This document shows positions 53,695 through 63,803 of a stretch of DNA of 64,000 nucleotides, piece by piece (position 1 is the stretch's first letter; each line of letters opens with the position of its first letter). The DNA comes from Fodinibacter luteus (GTDB taxonomy: Bacteria > Actinomycetota > Actinomycetes > Actinomycetales > Dermatophilaceae), in assembly GCF_039541575.1 (NCBI RefSeq), contig NZ_BAABGM010000003.1, positions 1 through 64,000 on the forward strand. Reading direction: 5' to 3'. The notes under the pieces are model-generated. The model had not been told where the DNA came from. It saw nothing but the letters and a program-made list of their open reading frames with translations, and searched no databases. A program made the position numbers and the translations under genes.

Positions 53695-54540
53695 ATGGAG
53701 CATCGGACCGAGCATCGCCACGTGCCTCCTCACGGGACTGCAGTCCACCGTCCTGACCCCGATGCTGCCGTGAGCGCCCCGCCCCGGCCCTGGACCGACC
53801 TCAGGGTCGCGCTGTTCGCGACGTGCTTCAACGACACGATGTGGCCCGAGACGCCGAAGGCGACGGTGCGCCTGCTGGAGCGTCTCGGCTGCCGGGTGGA
53901 GTTCCCGACGGAGCAGACGTGCTGCGGGCAGATGCTGACCAACACGGGGTACGGCCGGCAGGCGCTGCCCCTGGTGCGCCGGTTCGTCGACGTCTTCGAG
54001 GGCTACGACGCCGTCGTGGCCCCGTCGGGGTCGTGCGTGGGGTCGGTGCGCGAGCAGCACCGCACCATCGTCGCGCTGGCCGGTGACGAGCGGCTCGCCA
54101 GCCGGGTCGAGCACGTCGCTCCGAGGGTGTACGAGCTGTCGGAGTTCCTCGTCGACGTGCTCGGCGTCACCGACGTCGGGGCGTACTTCCCGCACCGGGT
54201 GACCTACCACCCGACGTGCCACTCGCTGCGGATGCTGCGGGTCGGTGACCGGCCGCTGCAGCTGCTGCGGGCGGTGCGTGGCATCGACCTCGTCGACCTG
54301 CCCGGCGCGCAGGAGTGCTGCGGGTTCGGTGGAACGTTCGCGGTGAAGAACGCAGACGTCTCCATCGCGATGGGCTCGGACAAGGCCCGGCAGGTCGTGC
54401 AGACCGGCGCCGAGGTGGTCGTCGCCGGCGACAACTCGTGCCTGGCGCACATCGGCGGGATCCTGGACCGGCAGCGATCCGGGGTGCGCCGGATGCACCT
54501 GGCCGAGGTCCTCGCCTCCACTGAAGAGGACCAGGCGTGA
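53695..54540 (+). CDS. lutA: Lactate utilisation protein A (Fe-S oxidoreductase)
   Basis: 281 residues from ATG 53695; GTG 53770 would give a more typical length of ~256. Two CCG-type cysteine clusters bind a cubane or redox centre: TCFNDTMW and TCCGQM, then YHPTCHSLRM and QECCGFGG. LutA works with LutB and LutC to oxidise L-lactate to pyruvate at the membrane. Its stop overlaps the lutB start. Confidence 0.88.
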   Translation: MEHRTEHRHVPPHGTAVHRPDPDAAVSAPPRPWTDLRVALFATCFNDTMWPETPKATVRLLERLGCRVEFPTEQTCCGQMLTNTGYGRQALPLVRRFVDVFEGYDAVVAPSGSCVGSVREQHRTIVALAGDERLASRVEHVAPRVYELSEFLVDVLGVTDVGAYFPHRVTYHPTCHSLRMLRVGDRPLQLLRAVRGIDLVDLPGAQECCGFGGTFAVKNADVSIAMGSDKARQVVQTGAEVVVAGDNSCLAHIGGILDRQRSGVRRMHLAEVLASTEEDQA

Positions 54541-56051
54541 GCACGCCACCCACCCCCGCCAGCCGGATACCGGCAGCCGGCTCACGGCATCCGGTGCCGG
54601 GACCGCTGCAGGAGACCTCGCCGACGTTCGTCGGCATGCCCTCGTTCCCCGACGCCGCGCGCACCGCCCTGGCCAACACCCAGCAGCGCAGGAACCTGCG
54701 ACACGCCACGCACACGATCCGGGACAAGCGCGCCCGGGTCGTCGCGGAGGTGCCCGAGTGGGAGGCCCTGCGGGTCGCCGGAGCCGAGGCCAAGGACGAG
54801 GTGCTGACCCACCTGGGTGACTACCTCGAGCAGCTCGAGGCGAACCTCACCGCGAACGGGGCAACGGTGCACTGGGCGCGCGACGCCGCCGAGGCCAACC
54901 GCATCGTCGTGGACATCGTGCGTGCCAAGCACGCCGACGAGGTCGTCAAGGTCAAGTCGATGGTCACCCAGGAGATCGAGCTCAACGAGGCGCTGGAGGC
55001 GGCCGGCATCCACGCGTGGGAGACCGACCTCGCCGAGCTCATCGTCCAGCTCGGCCACGACCGCCCGAGCCACATCCTCGTCCCCGCGATCCACCGCAAC
55101 CGCAGCGAGATCCGCGAGATCTTCCTGCGCGAGATGGGTGCCGTCGGACGCGCTGCACCGGCCGACCTGACCGACGACCCGGCCCGGCTCGCCGAGGCCG
55201 CCCGGCTCCACCTGCGCGAGAAGTTCCTGCGCGCCAGGGTCGGTGTGTCCGGGGCGAACTTCGCCGTCGCCGACACCGGCGCCCTGGTCGTCGTGGAGTC
55301 CGAGGGCAACGGGCGGATGTGCCTGACCCTGCCCGAGACGCTCATCTCGGTCGTCGGCATCGAGAAGGTCCTGCCGACCTGGGAGGACCTCGCCCCGATG
55401 CTGCAGCTGCTGCCCCGCTCGAGCACCGGTGAGCGGATGAACCCGTACACGACGATGTGGACCGGCGTCCACGACGGCGACGGCCCGCAGGAGGTGCACG
55501 TCGTCCTGCTCGACAACGGCCGCAGCCACGTGCTGGCCGACCGGGTCGGGCGACAGGCGCTGCGCTGCATCCGCTGCTCGGCGTGCCTGAACGTCTGCCC
55601 CGTCTACGAGCGCACCGGCGGGCACGCCTACGGCTCGGTCTACCCCGGACCGATCGGCGCCGTCCTCAACCCGCAGCTGCGCGGCACGGCCAGCCCGGTC
55701 GACACGTCCCTGCCCTACGCCTCCAGCCTGTGCGGGGCCTGCTTCGACGCCTGCCCGGTGCGGATCGACATCCCCGAGCTGCTCGTCCAGCTGCGCGGCA
55801 CGGTCGTCGACGACGCCGGACCGACGGCCGAGTCCGCCGCGATGCGCGCCGCGGCCTGGGTGCTCTCGGACCCCAAGCGCCTGGCCGGCGCCCAGAAGGC
55901 CGCCACGACCGCCGGCCGGGTCATCGGCACCCGCACGATCCGCTCCGTGCCCGGACTGGGCGCCTGGACCAACGCCCGGGACCTGCCCACTCCACCGACC
56001 GAGACGTTCCGCCAGTGGTGGGCTCGTGAACGAGGAGGGGATGACCGGTGA
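54537..56051 (+). CDS. lutB: Lactate utilisation protein B (Fe-S protein)
   Basis: 504 residues from GTG 54537. An LUD domain occupies about residues 60-300, and two 4Fe-4S ferredoxin-type motifs (CIRCSACLNVCP and CGACFDACP) follow. LutB carries electrons from lactate oxidation. The gene overlaps both neighbours (GTGA at each end), showing tight translational coupling. Confidence 0.92.
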   Translation: MSTPPTPASRIPAAGSRHPVPGPLQETSPTFVGMPSFPDAARTALANTQQRRNLRHATHTIRDKRARVVAEVPEWEALRVAGAEAKDEVLTHLGDYLEQLEANLTANGATVHWARDAAEANRIVVDIVRAKHADEVVKVKSMVTQEIELNEALEAAGIHAWETDLAELIVQLGHDRPSHILVPAIHRNRSEIREIFLREMGAVGRAAPADLTDDPARLAEAARLHLREKFLRARVGVSGANFAVADTGALVVVESEGNGRMCLTLPETLISVVGIEKVLPTWEDLAPMLQLLPRSSTGERMNPYTTMWTGVHDGDGPQEVHVVLLDNGRSHVLADRVGRQALRCIRCSACLNVCPVYERTGGHAYGSVYPGPIGAVLNPQLRGTASPVDTSLPYASSLCGACFDACPVRIDIPELLVQLRGTVVDDAGPTAESAAMRAAAWVLSDPKRLAGAQKAATTAGRVIGTRTIRSVPGLGAWTNARDLPTPPTETFRQWWARERGGDDR

Positions 56052-56704
56052 GCGCGCGCGAGGAGATCCTGGCCCGGGTCCGGGGGGCGACCACCGACGT
56101 CACCACCACCCCGGGCGACCGTGCACGGGTGGCCGTCGTCGAGGAGACCTCCCCCGGCATCGTCGAGACCCTCGAGCTGTTCGCCGAGAACGTCGCCGAC
56201 TACCGGGCACAGGTCGTGCGGGTCGCCCCCGACGGCGTCGGCGGTGCCGTGGCGCAGGCGCTGCGCGAGCACGGATGCCGCACCGTCGTCGTCCCGGCCG
56301 GGCTCGACCCGTCGTGGGTCCACCCCGCATCGGGTGCCGTCCGGGTGCTCTCGGAGGCCGAGGCGCCCACCCACCGCGAGCTCGACGCCGTGGATGCCGT
56401 CCTCACGGCCTGCGCCGTCGGCGTCGCCACGACCGGCACGATCGTCCTGGACCACCGGTCCGACCAGGGCCGGCGCGAGCTCACCCTCGTCCCGGACACC
56501 CACGTGTGCGTCATCCGCGCCGACCAGGTCGTCCACGACGTGCCCGAGTCGGTCGCGCGGCTGAGACCCGGCCCCGACGGTGCCCGCCCTCTGACCTGGG
56601 TCAGCGGCCCGAGCGCGACGAGCGACATCGAGCTCGAACGGGTCGAGGGGGTGCACGGCCCGCGCACCCTCGTCGTCGTCCTCGTCCAGGACGCGGACGG
56701 GTGA
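56048..56704 (+). CDS. lutC: Lactate utilisation protein C (LUD domain)
   Basis: 218 residues from GTG 56048, overlapping lutB. The LUD fold is seen in the C-terminal half (AVLTACAVGVATTGTIVLDH, SGPSATSDIELERVEGVHGP). Completes the lutABC operon. Confidence 0.9.
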   Translation: MSAREEILARVRGATTDVTTTPGDRARVAVVEETSPGIVETLELFAENVADYRAQVVRVAPDGVGGAVAQALREHGCRTVVVPAGLDPSWVHPASGAVRVLSEAEAPTHRELDAVDAVLTACAVGVATTGTIVLDHRSDQGRRELTLVPDTHVCVIRADQVVHDVPESVARLRPGPDGARPLTWVSGPSATSDIELERVEGVHGPRTLVVVLVQDADG

Positions 56705-56759
56705 GCGCGTGAACGGCGGCGCGCCGCGGCTGCGGCGCTGGGTGTGCCACAGTGGGCAC

Positions 56760-57698
56760 ATGGCCAAGGTTGCGGTGGTGGGCGCGGGCGCGGTGGGAAC
56801 GGCGATCGCCTACGCGGCCCAGATCCGAGGGGTCTGCCGTCAGCTCGCGTTGTTCGACCTCAATGCCGACAAGGTCCGGGCCGAGGTGCTCGACCTGAAC
56901 CACGGCATGCAGTTCACCCCGATGGCCCAGATCACCGGGAGCGACGACCTTCGGGTGTGCGCTGACGCCGACGTCGTCGTGATCACGGCCGGAGCGAAGC
57001 AGAAGCCGGGTCAGACCCGCTTGGACCTGGCCGCCGCGAACGTCGCGATGTGCCGCGACCTCGTCCCGGCACTGGTCGGCCTGGCACCGGATGCCCTGCT
57101 GCTGGTGGTGACCAACCCGGTCGACGTGGTCACGTATGCCGCCCAGCAGTTCTCGGGACTGCCGCCGCACCGGGTCTTCGGCTCGGGGACGGTGCTGGAC
57201 TCCTCCCGGTTGCGGTTCCTCATCGCCGAACACACCAAGGTCGCCGTGCAGAACGTCCATGCCTACATCGCCGGGGAGCACGGCGACTCCGAGGTGCCGT
57301 TGTGGTCCACCGCGACGATCGGCGGTGTGCCGGTCCAGGACTGGGGCTCGGCGGGGGAGAACCCCCTGGACGAGGCCGCCCGGGCCCGGATCCACCACCA
57401 CGTCGTCCGCTCGGCCTACGAGATCATCGCCGGTAAGGGCGCGACGAGCCTCGCGGTCGGCCTGGCCGTCTCCCGCATCCTCGAGGCCGTGCTCAACGAC
57501 GAGCACAGGGTCCTGCCGGTGACGTCGCGGCTCGAGGACGTCCACGGGCTGACCGACGTCTGCCTGTCCATGCCGTCGGTCGTCGGGCGCACGGGGGTCC
57601 AGCGCGTCCTGGCCACTCCGCTGTCCGCCGACGAGCTGGACCAGCTGGTCGAGTCGGCAGCCACCGTCCGGGCGACGGCCCGCAACCTGGGGCTGTAG
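56760..57698 (+). CDS. ldh: L-lactate dehydrogenase (NAD-dependent)
   Basis: 312 residues from ATG 56760. Rossmann motif VVGAGAVGTAIAYA, Asp in ALFDLN, active-site Arg loop (KQKPGQTRLDL), VTNPVD, substrate Arg (SSRLRFL) and proton-relay His (GEHGDSE) are all seen. It lies 55 nt after lutC, so lactate production and lactate oxidation are encoded next to each other; the transcript link is inferred. Confidence 0.9.
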   Translation: MAKVAVVGAGAVGTAIAYAAQIRGVCRQLALFDLNADKVRAEVLDLNHGMQFTPMAQITGSDDLRVCADADVVVITAGAKQKPGQTRLDLAAANVAMCRDLVPALVGLAPDALLLVVTNPVDVVTYAAQQFSGLPPHRVFGSGTVLDSSRLRFLIAEHTKVAVQNVHAYIAGEHGDSEVPLWSTATIGGVPVQDWGSAGENPLDEAARARIHHHVVRSAYEIIAGKGATSLAVGLAVSRILEAVLNDEHRVLPVTSRLEDVHGLTDVCLSMPSVVGRTGVQRVLATPLSADELDQLVESAATVRATARNLGL

Positions 57699-57726
57699 CA
57701 CGGCCGGCGCACGGCAGGATGGGGCG

Positions 57727-58056
57727 ATGGCGAAGTACCTCATCTCCTTTCCCAGCGCCACCATGGTCGTCGCCGATGCGGACCTTCCAGCCGTCGCGGA
57801 GGCGTCTCACGAGGTGATCCGGGAGGCCAAGGCCGCCGGCGTGTACGTGTTCGGCGGCGGCATCGACGAGCGCGTGGCGCCCGTCCTCGTCCACGCTGAC
57901 GGCTCGGTGACGCCGGAGACGTCCCGACTCGACGGCGGCTTCTGCGTGCTGGAGGTACCGTCGCGGGCCGAGGCCGAGGGGTGGGCGGCCCGCCTCGCGG
58001 CCGCGTGCCGGACACCTCAGGAACTTCGCCAGTTCGGGTACGACCCGGAGTCCTGA
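57727..58056 (+). CDS. YCII-domain protein
   Basis: 109 residues: MAKYLISFPSATMVVADADL, then GVYVFGGGIDE and GGFCVLEVPSRAEAEGWAAR, a ferredoxin-like fold typical of YCII/DGPF proteins. Function unknown. It follows the lactate dehydrogenase by 28 nt. Confidence 0.78.
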   Translation: MAKYLISFPSATMVVADADLPAVAEASHEVIREAKAAGVYVFGGGIDERVAPVLVHADGSVTPETSRLDGGFCVLEVPSRAEAEGWAARLAAACRTPQELRQFGYDPES

Positions 58057-58142
58057 CCGCGATCCACGACCCTGACCCGCCGGCGAGCGGCAGGCTGGGG
58101 TGCAGGCGCCCCGGGTGCCTTCGGGATGCGGATGTGGATCGG

Positions 58143-58325
58143 TCAGCCGAAGGTGCCGCCGATTCCACCGAGCAGGTCTGCAGGGTTGATCCCGAGCTGG
58201 TGCAGCACGGCCGCGTGCTCGTCGGTGTCGACCTGCTCGGGCAGGTCGCGCTCCGCGCGGTCAGCCAGCTCATCCTCACGTCGGCCGCGAAGCTGGTCCA
58301 CGATCTCCTGGCGATCGACCTCCAC
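58143..58325 (-). CDS. Small hypothetical protein (60 residues)
   Basis: GTG 58325 with AAGGGGGTG upstream. It is highly charged with a glycine-rich tail (MEVDRQEIVDQLRGRREDEL, ending LLGGIGGTFG). No family is recognised. Confidence 0.5.
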   Translation of the reverse strand: MEVDRQEIVDQLRGRREDELADRAERDLPEQVDTDEHAAVLHQLGINPADLLGGIGGTFG

Positions 58326-58512
58326 CTCGGCACCCCCTTCGGACGCTCCCGATCTCGGGTCCAGCCTGCCCCATCCTCCGGGAGGAGTCCAGAAGGGCCC
58401 AGAGAGGGCCAGGTTCCAGCCGAGCAGGGTCAGTCGCCAACGACCATCGCGTGGAAGGCGTCGTACCCGGGATGCCGGGCCGCGCCCGCAGGAGAAAGCG
58501 CCGGGCGCGGAG

Positions 58513-61275
58513 TCAGCCGACGTCGAGGCGGGCGAGCTCGGTGCGCGAGCTGATGCCGAGCTTGGTGAACACGTTGCGCAGGTGGAACGCCACGGTTCGC
58601 GGCGACACCCAGCACTGGGCCGCCACCTCCTTGTTCGACAGCCCGGTGCCCACCAGCTGCGCGACCTTGCGCTCCATCGGCGTGAGGTCGAGCAGCGTCG
58701 ACGGGTCCCGCTTGCGGGCCGTCTCGCCGGAGGCTCGCAGCTCTTCCGTCGCGCGGGCCGACAGCGGCGTGGCGCCCAGGTCGTCGAACGTCTCCACCGC
58801 CGAGCGCAGGTGGCCACGGGCATCGACGCGGCGGTTGTGGCGGCGCAGGAACTTCCCGTAGGCGAGTCGGGCGCGAGCCAGGTCGTACGGGCGGCGGGCC
58901 TGCTCGAAGTGGTGCAGCGCGCCGGCGAAGGACGTCGCGGCCGTGGCCGGATCCGTCGCCGTCAGGGCGCGACCCAGGTCGACGTCGGCCAGCGCCCACG
59001 AGCGGTTCGTCGCCGTCGCGAACGGTGTCAGCTCGGCCACCCACGCGAGGGCCTCGTCGCGGGCGCCGGCGCGCACGGCCGCCTCGATGCGGTCCACGGC
59101 GGCCATCCGCTGAAGGGCCGGCACCCGGATCGCGGACAGGTGGTGCAGTGCGGCCGGCGCGTCCCCGGAAGCGGCAGCCCGGGTGCCCCTGGCCCAGCGG
59201 ATCAGGTCGTGCACCGGGTCGGTGAGGATGCCGAGGGGGTGTTGCTCGGTGACCTTCTCGGCCTCGACCAGGTGCTGGTCGAAGGCCTCGCTGCCGGTCA
59301 GGGCGGACAGCAGCGTGAGCCACGCGAGCGGCGCCGCGGTGAGGGTCGGCTGTCCGACGCTGCGCGCCAGGGTGAGGGCCTCGTCCACGGAGCTGCGGAC
59401 CGCGGTCCAGCTCGAGGCGGGGAGCTGGGCGAAGGCCAGCCTTTCGAGGCCGTAGATGACCACCATGCCGGCACCGAGCTCTCGGGCCACGGATACCATT
59501 GTGGCGTAGGCGAACTGAGCGCCATCGTCGGCTCCGAGGCTGAGCGCGGCGTTGCCGAGGTTGCCCAACACGTCGAGGTCCTCGAGCTGGCGCCCCGCAT
59601 CCAGGGCCTGGTCGAGGGTGGCCGACGCCCGAGCCCATTCGTGGTCGGCGGAGGCGGTGAGGGTGGCCAGCAGCAGCCGGAGGCAGGTGGTGCGGGTGGT
59701 GTCTGCCGGGGTCGGCGCCAGAAGACGCGCCAGCACCGCCTGGGGGAGGCTGGCTCCGCTGTCGCCGCCGTAGGTGCGGGTCAGCGCGGCTGCCGACGCC
59801 ATCTCGAGGGCCCGGCCGTGGTCGAGGTCGGCGACGGCCCGCGCCCCTACGGTGAAGATGCGGTGTGCGTCGGCCGCGGAGCCCACGTTGATCTCGATGC
59901 GGGCCCGAAGCCGGTCGATGTCCGCCCGCAGTAGCGGGTCCAGGGCGAGGCCCCTGGCCGAGGACGCCAGCGCTCGCGCGCGGACCGCCTGCCCGCTCGC
60001 CCAGGCGGTGCGGGCCGCCCCGAACAGTCGCGCCGCTCGCGTCCCCTCGTCCGTCGTCAGCGCCGCGGCGCGCTCGAACGCGTTCGACGCCGCGACGTGG
60101 CCGCCACGCTGCTCGGCCCGCAGCGCAACCTGGTCCAGGTCATCGGCGAGGTGGGCGTCGGGTCCGGCTGCGGCTGCGGCCCGGTGCCACGTGGCCCGGT
60201 CCGGGTCGTCGTGCCCGACCGCGCTCGCCAGCGCCCGGTGGGCCCGTCCGCGCTCGAAGCTGGTGGCCGCCTGGTAGACGGCCGACCGGACCAGGGGGTG
60301 CCGCACAGCGACGCCTTCCCCCGTCACGCTGAGCAGCCCCGCGCGCTCGGCGTCCTCCCACGCATGCATCGCAACGCCCAGGGCGGCGGCGGCCCGGCGC
60401 ACGGTGTCCACCCGGCCGGTGGCGTCGACAGCCGCGACGAGGAGCAACGTCTGCGCGTCCTCGCTGAGCCGGCGGCAGCGATCGAGGAAGGCGCGCTCCA
60501 CACCCGCGGTGAGGGTCAGCTGCTGCGGCATCGGCGCCGTCCCGTCCAGCTGGGCGGGGCTGAGCTCGGCGGGCAGCTCGAGCAGCGCGAGCGGGTTCCC
60601 TGCGGTCTCGCGCACCAGCCGGTCGACGACGTCGCCGGGCAGCGTGGCGTCGCTGAGCTGGTTCAGCAGCTGACGTGCGGGCTCCTCGGTCAGCCCGCGG
60701 ACGTGGAGGACCGGCAGCCCGTCGGCGGCGAACCCCGCGACACCGGGGCCCTCTGCGCGAGCGGCGAACACGATCGCGACCGGGTCGGCGGACAGCTGCC
60801 GGGCTGCGAAGAGCAGCGCGTCCGCGGACGCGGAGTCCAGCCACTGCGCGTCGTCCACCACGCAGAGCAGGTGTCCGTCGTGTGCGGCTGCCTCCGTCAA
60901 CGCGGACAGGGTCGCGACCCCGATGAGGAAGGGTTCGACCGCGGGGCCGTCCTCGAGGCCGAAGGCGATGCGCAGGGCCCGCGCCTGGGGAGCCGGCAGC
61001 TCGCCGAGGGTCGCGACCGGGCGCAGCAGCCGGTGCAGGGCGGCGAACGGCAGCGGCGACTCGGACTCCACGCCGGCGGTCCGGAGCACGCGCGCCCCGC
61101 CGGGGCCCTGCTGCGATGACACCAGGTCACGCAGGAGTGCGGTCTTGCCCACGCCCGGTTCCCCCACCACGACCAGGACGTCAGCGATCCCGGCGCGCGC
61201 CTGCGCCACCGTGGCGACAAGGAGCGCGCGTTCCCGCTCCCGGCCGTGCAGCACGAGCCGACCGTACCGCCGCAC
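58513..61275 (-). CDS. Large LuxR-family ATPase regulator (LAL type)
   Basis: About 920 residues if started at GTG 61275; GTG 61254 is the alternative. The frame runs open further upstream, but that sequence belongs to the HD gene region. N-terminal AAA/P-loop (VVGEPGVGKTALLRDL), Walker B-like LLCVVDDAQWLDS, a TPR-like helical middle and a LuxR HTH at the C-terminus (LTPMERKVAQLVGTGLSNKE, RTVAFHLRNVFTKLG). LAL proteins often control clustered metabolic genes. The target here is not evident. Confidence 0.87.
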   Translation of the reverse strand: MRRYGRLVLHGRERERALLVATVAQARAGIADVLVVVGEPGVGKTALLRDLVSSQQGPGGARVLRTAGVESESPLPFAALHRLLRPVATLGELPAPQARALRIAFGLEDGPAVEPFLIGVATLSALTEAAAHDGHLLCVVDDAQWLDSASADALLFAARQLSADPVAIVFAARAEGPGVAGFAADGLPVLHVRGLTEEPARQLLNQLSDATLPGDVVDRLVRETAGNPLALLELPAELSPAQLDGTAPMPQQLTLTAGVERAFLDRCRRLSEDAQTLLLVAAVDATGRVDTVRRAAAALGVAMHAWEDAERAGLLSVTGEGVAVRHPLVRSAVYQAATSFERGRAHRALASAVGHDDPDRATWHRAAAAAGPDAHLADDLDQVALRAEQRGGHVAASNAFERAAALTTDEGTRAARLFGAARTAWASGQAVRARALASSARGLALDPLLRADIDRLRARIEINVGSAADAHRIFTVGARAVADLDHGRALEMASAAALTRTYGGDSGASLPQAVLARLLAPTPADTTRTTCLRLLLATLTASADHEWARASATLDQALDAGRQLEDLDVLGNLGNAALSLGADDGAQFAYATMVSVARELGAGMVVIYGLERLAFAQLPASSWTAVRSSVDEALTLARSVGQPTLTAAPLAWLTLLSALTGSEAFDQHLVEAEKVTEQHPLGILTDPVHDLIRWARGTRAAASGDAPAALHHLSAIRVPALQRMAAVDRIEAAVRAGARDEALAWVAELTPFATATNRSWALADVDLGRALTATDPATAATSFAGALHHFEQARRPYDLARARLAYGKFLRRHNRRVDARGHLRSAVETFDDLGATPLSARATEELRASGETARKRDPSTLLDLTPMERKVAQLVGTGLSNKEVAAQCWVSPRTVAFHLRNVFTKLGISSRTELARLDVG

Positions 61276-61348
61276 CGTGGCGGCCTGCACGCACGAGGTC
61301 CCGGCTGCCCCGTGGCCGTGACCGTGACCGTGGCGGTGCCCCTCACGC

Positions 61349-62113
61349 TCATTCGTCGAACGGGGCCAGGGCGACGGCGACCGCGAACGCGCCGTACCTC
61401 TGCAGCAGCCGCGCCCGGCCCTGCGGGACCCGGGCGGCCTCGTCGGCCCAGGCGTTGCTGAAGAACCTCTTGAAGTCCTCTCGCGGGTGGGCGGCGACGG
61501 CGCCGGCCACGGTGGACCGCGGCAGCTGCCAGCACCGCAGGCCGACCACGTCGACACCGGCCCCGGCGGACAGCAGGTAGGCGACCGGTCCCGCTGCGAG
61601 GGTGACGCGAGGGCTGTGGTGCATCGTGATGGCCGTCTGGAGGGTCTGGGTCGAGGCGGTGGACAGCCCGACCTGCTCGGCCACGTCCCCGGCCAGCCGC
61701 GCGGACACGAGGGTGAAGTCCTCGCGACCACGCGCATGGAGCAGGCCGGTGTCGTGCAGCAGTGCGGCTGCGTAGAGCAGTTCGGCGTCCACCTCGACCT
61801 CCTCGAGCTCGCCGAGTGCTCGGCCGAACAGGTAGGTGCGGTGGCTGTGGTTGAGCAGGGTGGTCGGGAGCGCGTGGCAGGCTGCCTCACGCGCCGCCCG
61901 TGTGAGTGGTGAGTCCGGGGGCACGAGCCGCTCTGCGGGAACGTGGGCCCTCCTCCCTGGATCGAGGCGGACGACGACGCTCAACCGGCCGACGACGTTG
62001 TCCACGTGCACGCGGGCCAGGTCAGCGACGAGGCGACGCCGCTCGGCAGGTTCGAGGCGCCCCCCGGTGCGCATCGCCCACTGGACCGTTCCGACTGTCG
62101 TCGCATCGCTCAT
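61349..62113 (-). CDS. HD-domain protein
   Basis: 254 residues from ATG 62113 (GGAGA upstream); ATG 62131 is possible. The HD metal site is visible: His in LLNHSHRTYLFG, the HD pair in AAALLHDTGLL, and a later His (TMHHSPR). It resembles the cyanamide-hydratase-like HD group more than signalling nucleases. It ends ~70 nt downstream of the regulator's start, on the same strand. Confidence 0.8.
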   Translation of the reverse strand: MSDATTVGTVQWAMRTGGRLEPAERRRLVADLARVHVDNVVGRLSVVVRLDPGRRAHVPAERLVPPDSPLTRAAREAACHALPTTLLNHSHRTYLFGRALGELEEVEVDAELLYAAALLHDTGLLHARGREDFTLVSARLAGDVAEQVGLSTASTQTLQTAITMHHSPRVTLAAGPVAYLLSAGAGVDVVGLRCWQLPRSTVAGAVAAHPREDFKRFFSNAWADEAARVPQGRARLLQRYGAFAVAVALAPFDE

Positions 62114-62404
62114 GTCCGTCTCCTCGGTCATCGTCGTCGGGTCGTCTCCGACCTTGGCGTGGCTGGCCCGGGATCGCCCCGGCCATCCGACCGGGATGCC
62201 GTGTGCCTCCGCCCACGGCGAGGTCACCGAGCCCGTCGTGCCTGTCGCAGCCCGCAGTGGCCAGGAGGCGGCCTGCCGCCGGGAAGGTCATCGAAGGGGA
62301 TGGCGCGGCTGCGTGCGATCCCGGTCAATCGACCGGGGCGATCCATCGCACGTCCGAGGAGCGTGGTCGCTCCACCCACTCGTCACCACCCGTAGGAGCC
62401 CGCC

Positions 62405-63802
62405 ATGACCATCTCGACCCACGGCATCCAGGATCTCGCAACCGCACCCGGCGCCTCCCCGACCACACCACCGGCCGGCAAGCCGTCGCGTCGTCGCCTT
62501 CCGATGGCCGCGGTGGTCGCCGGGTCACTGGTCAGCGGGCTCCTGACCGCGTTCGCGCTCGTGGCGGCGCCCGTCGTGCCGGCCACGGAGGCGTCTCTCA
62601 CGGGGGCGGTCCTGTGCGGGTTCGCGGTCGGCTGGGTCGTCCTCGCCGTGCTCTCGGCGCGGTTCACCGCGCAGCCGCAGCGTTGGGCCGTGGTGCCCGC
62701 CGTCGTGCTCGGCGCCGGGAGTCTCGTCCTGTGGGGCCTCGGGGCCTCGGCCCACCCCGGCGCCGACTGGGTCTGGCCGCCGATCCTGCTCGCACTCGCG
62801 GCCTGGATGGTCACGCGGGTACGTCGCCACCTGGACAGCCGTGGCTCACGCTGGCTCCTCTACCCGGTCATCGGGACCATGGGCCTGGCCGCCATCGGCG
62901 GCGCCTACCAGACCCTCGGCACCGCGACCGCCCCGACGACCACCATGCCGGGCCGGTTGGTCGACGTCGGGGGGCACCGCCTGCACCTCAGCTGCACGGG
63001 GTCCGGCGCCCCGACCGTGGTCGTCCAGGCCGGGGGCGGCGAGATGGCTGCCAGCCTCGGCTGGATCACCCCGGCCGTCGCCCGGGACACGACGATCTGC
63101 GTGTACGACCGCGCCGGCCGCGGCTGGAGCGAGGATGCCGGGAGCCCCCAGGACGCCGTCGCGATCTCCACCGACCTGTCCACCCTGCTGCACCGCGCTG
63201 GTGTCCCGGGCCCCTACGTCGTGGCCGGCCACTCCTTCGGCGGCCTCTACACGCTGACCTTCGCCGCCCGACACCCCCAGGACGTCGCGGGCATGGTGCT
63301 CATCGACTCCACCGCCCCCCACGACGTCGACCCGATCGACGGTCCTGCGGCGACCGGTGCCTACGACGTCGCAGGCCGGGCCGCGGCGTTGGTGGCGGGT
63401 GGTGCGCGGCTGGGCCTCGGCCGGCTGTACTCCGCCATCGCCACCACCGACCTGCCTGCCCGGGAGCAGGCCCAGCACCGGGCCAGCACCGCGACGGCGG
63501 CCACCCTCGGCAGCACCGTCGAGGAGTACGCGCGGGCGAACACCTCGATGGAGCAGGCGGCCTCGCTGCGCGACTTCGGCGACAAGCCGCTCATGGTGCT
63601 CAGTGCGACCGTCGGCAACGGGGCCGGCTGGGAGGGGAAGCAGGAGCGGCTGGCCGCACTGTCGACCGACAGCGTGCACCGTTCCGTCGACGGGGCGAGC
63701 CACGACGCACTGGTGGGGGACGAGACGCACGCCGCCACGACGAGCCGGGCCATCCTCGAGGTCGTCGCCGCGGTCCGCCACGGGCAGCCGCTGTCACGGT
63801 GA
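62405..63802 (+). CDS. Membrane-anchored alpha/beta hydrolase
   Basis: 465 residues. About four membrane helices in the first ~165 residues, then an alpha/beta hydrolase domain with the elbow AGHSFGG (Ser), the acid-bearing strand MVLIDSTAPHD and a late His in VDGASHDAL. The strand LHLSCTGSGAPTVVVQAGGG is the oxyanion region. Likely an exoplasmic esterase. Confidence 0.85.
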   Translation: MTISTHGIQDLATAPGASPTTPPAGKPSRRRLPMAAVVAGSLVSGLLTAFALVAAPVVPATEASLTGAVLCGFAVGWVVLAVLSARFTAQPQRWAVVPAVVLGAGSLVLWGLGASAHPGADWVWPPILLALAAWMVTRVRRHLDSRGSRWLLYPVIGTMGLAAIGGAYQTLGTATAPTTTMPGRLVDVGGHRLHLSCTGSGAPTVVVQAGGGEMAASLGWITPAVARDTTICVYDRAGRGWSEDAGSPQDAVAISTDLSTLLHRAGVPGPYVVAGHSFGGLYTLTFAARHPQDVAGMVLIDSTAPHDVDPIDGPAATGAYDVAGRAAALVAGGARLGLGRLYSAIATTDLPAREQAQHRASTATAATLGSTVEEYARANTSMEQAASLRDFGDKPLMVLSATVGNGAGWEGKQERLAALSTDSVHRSVDGASHDALVGDETHAATTSRAILEVVAAVRHGQPLSR

Positions 63803-63803
63803 C

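Noticed and set aside
61276..61890. N-terminal extension of the LuxR-type regulator
   Set aside because: The frame is open but antisense-like to nothing meaningful and overlaps the HD-protein gene on the same strand; the P-loop domain begins just after GTG 61275.
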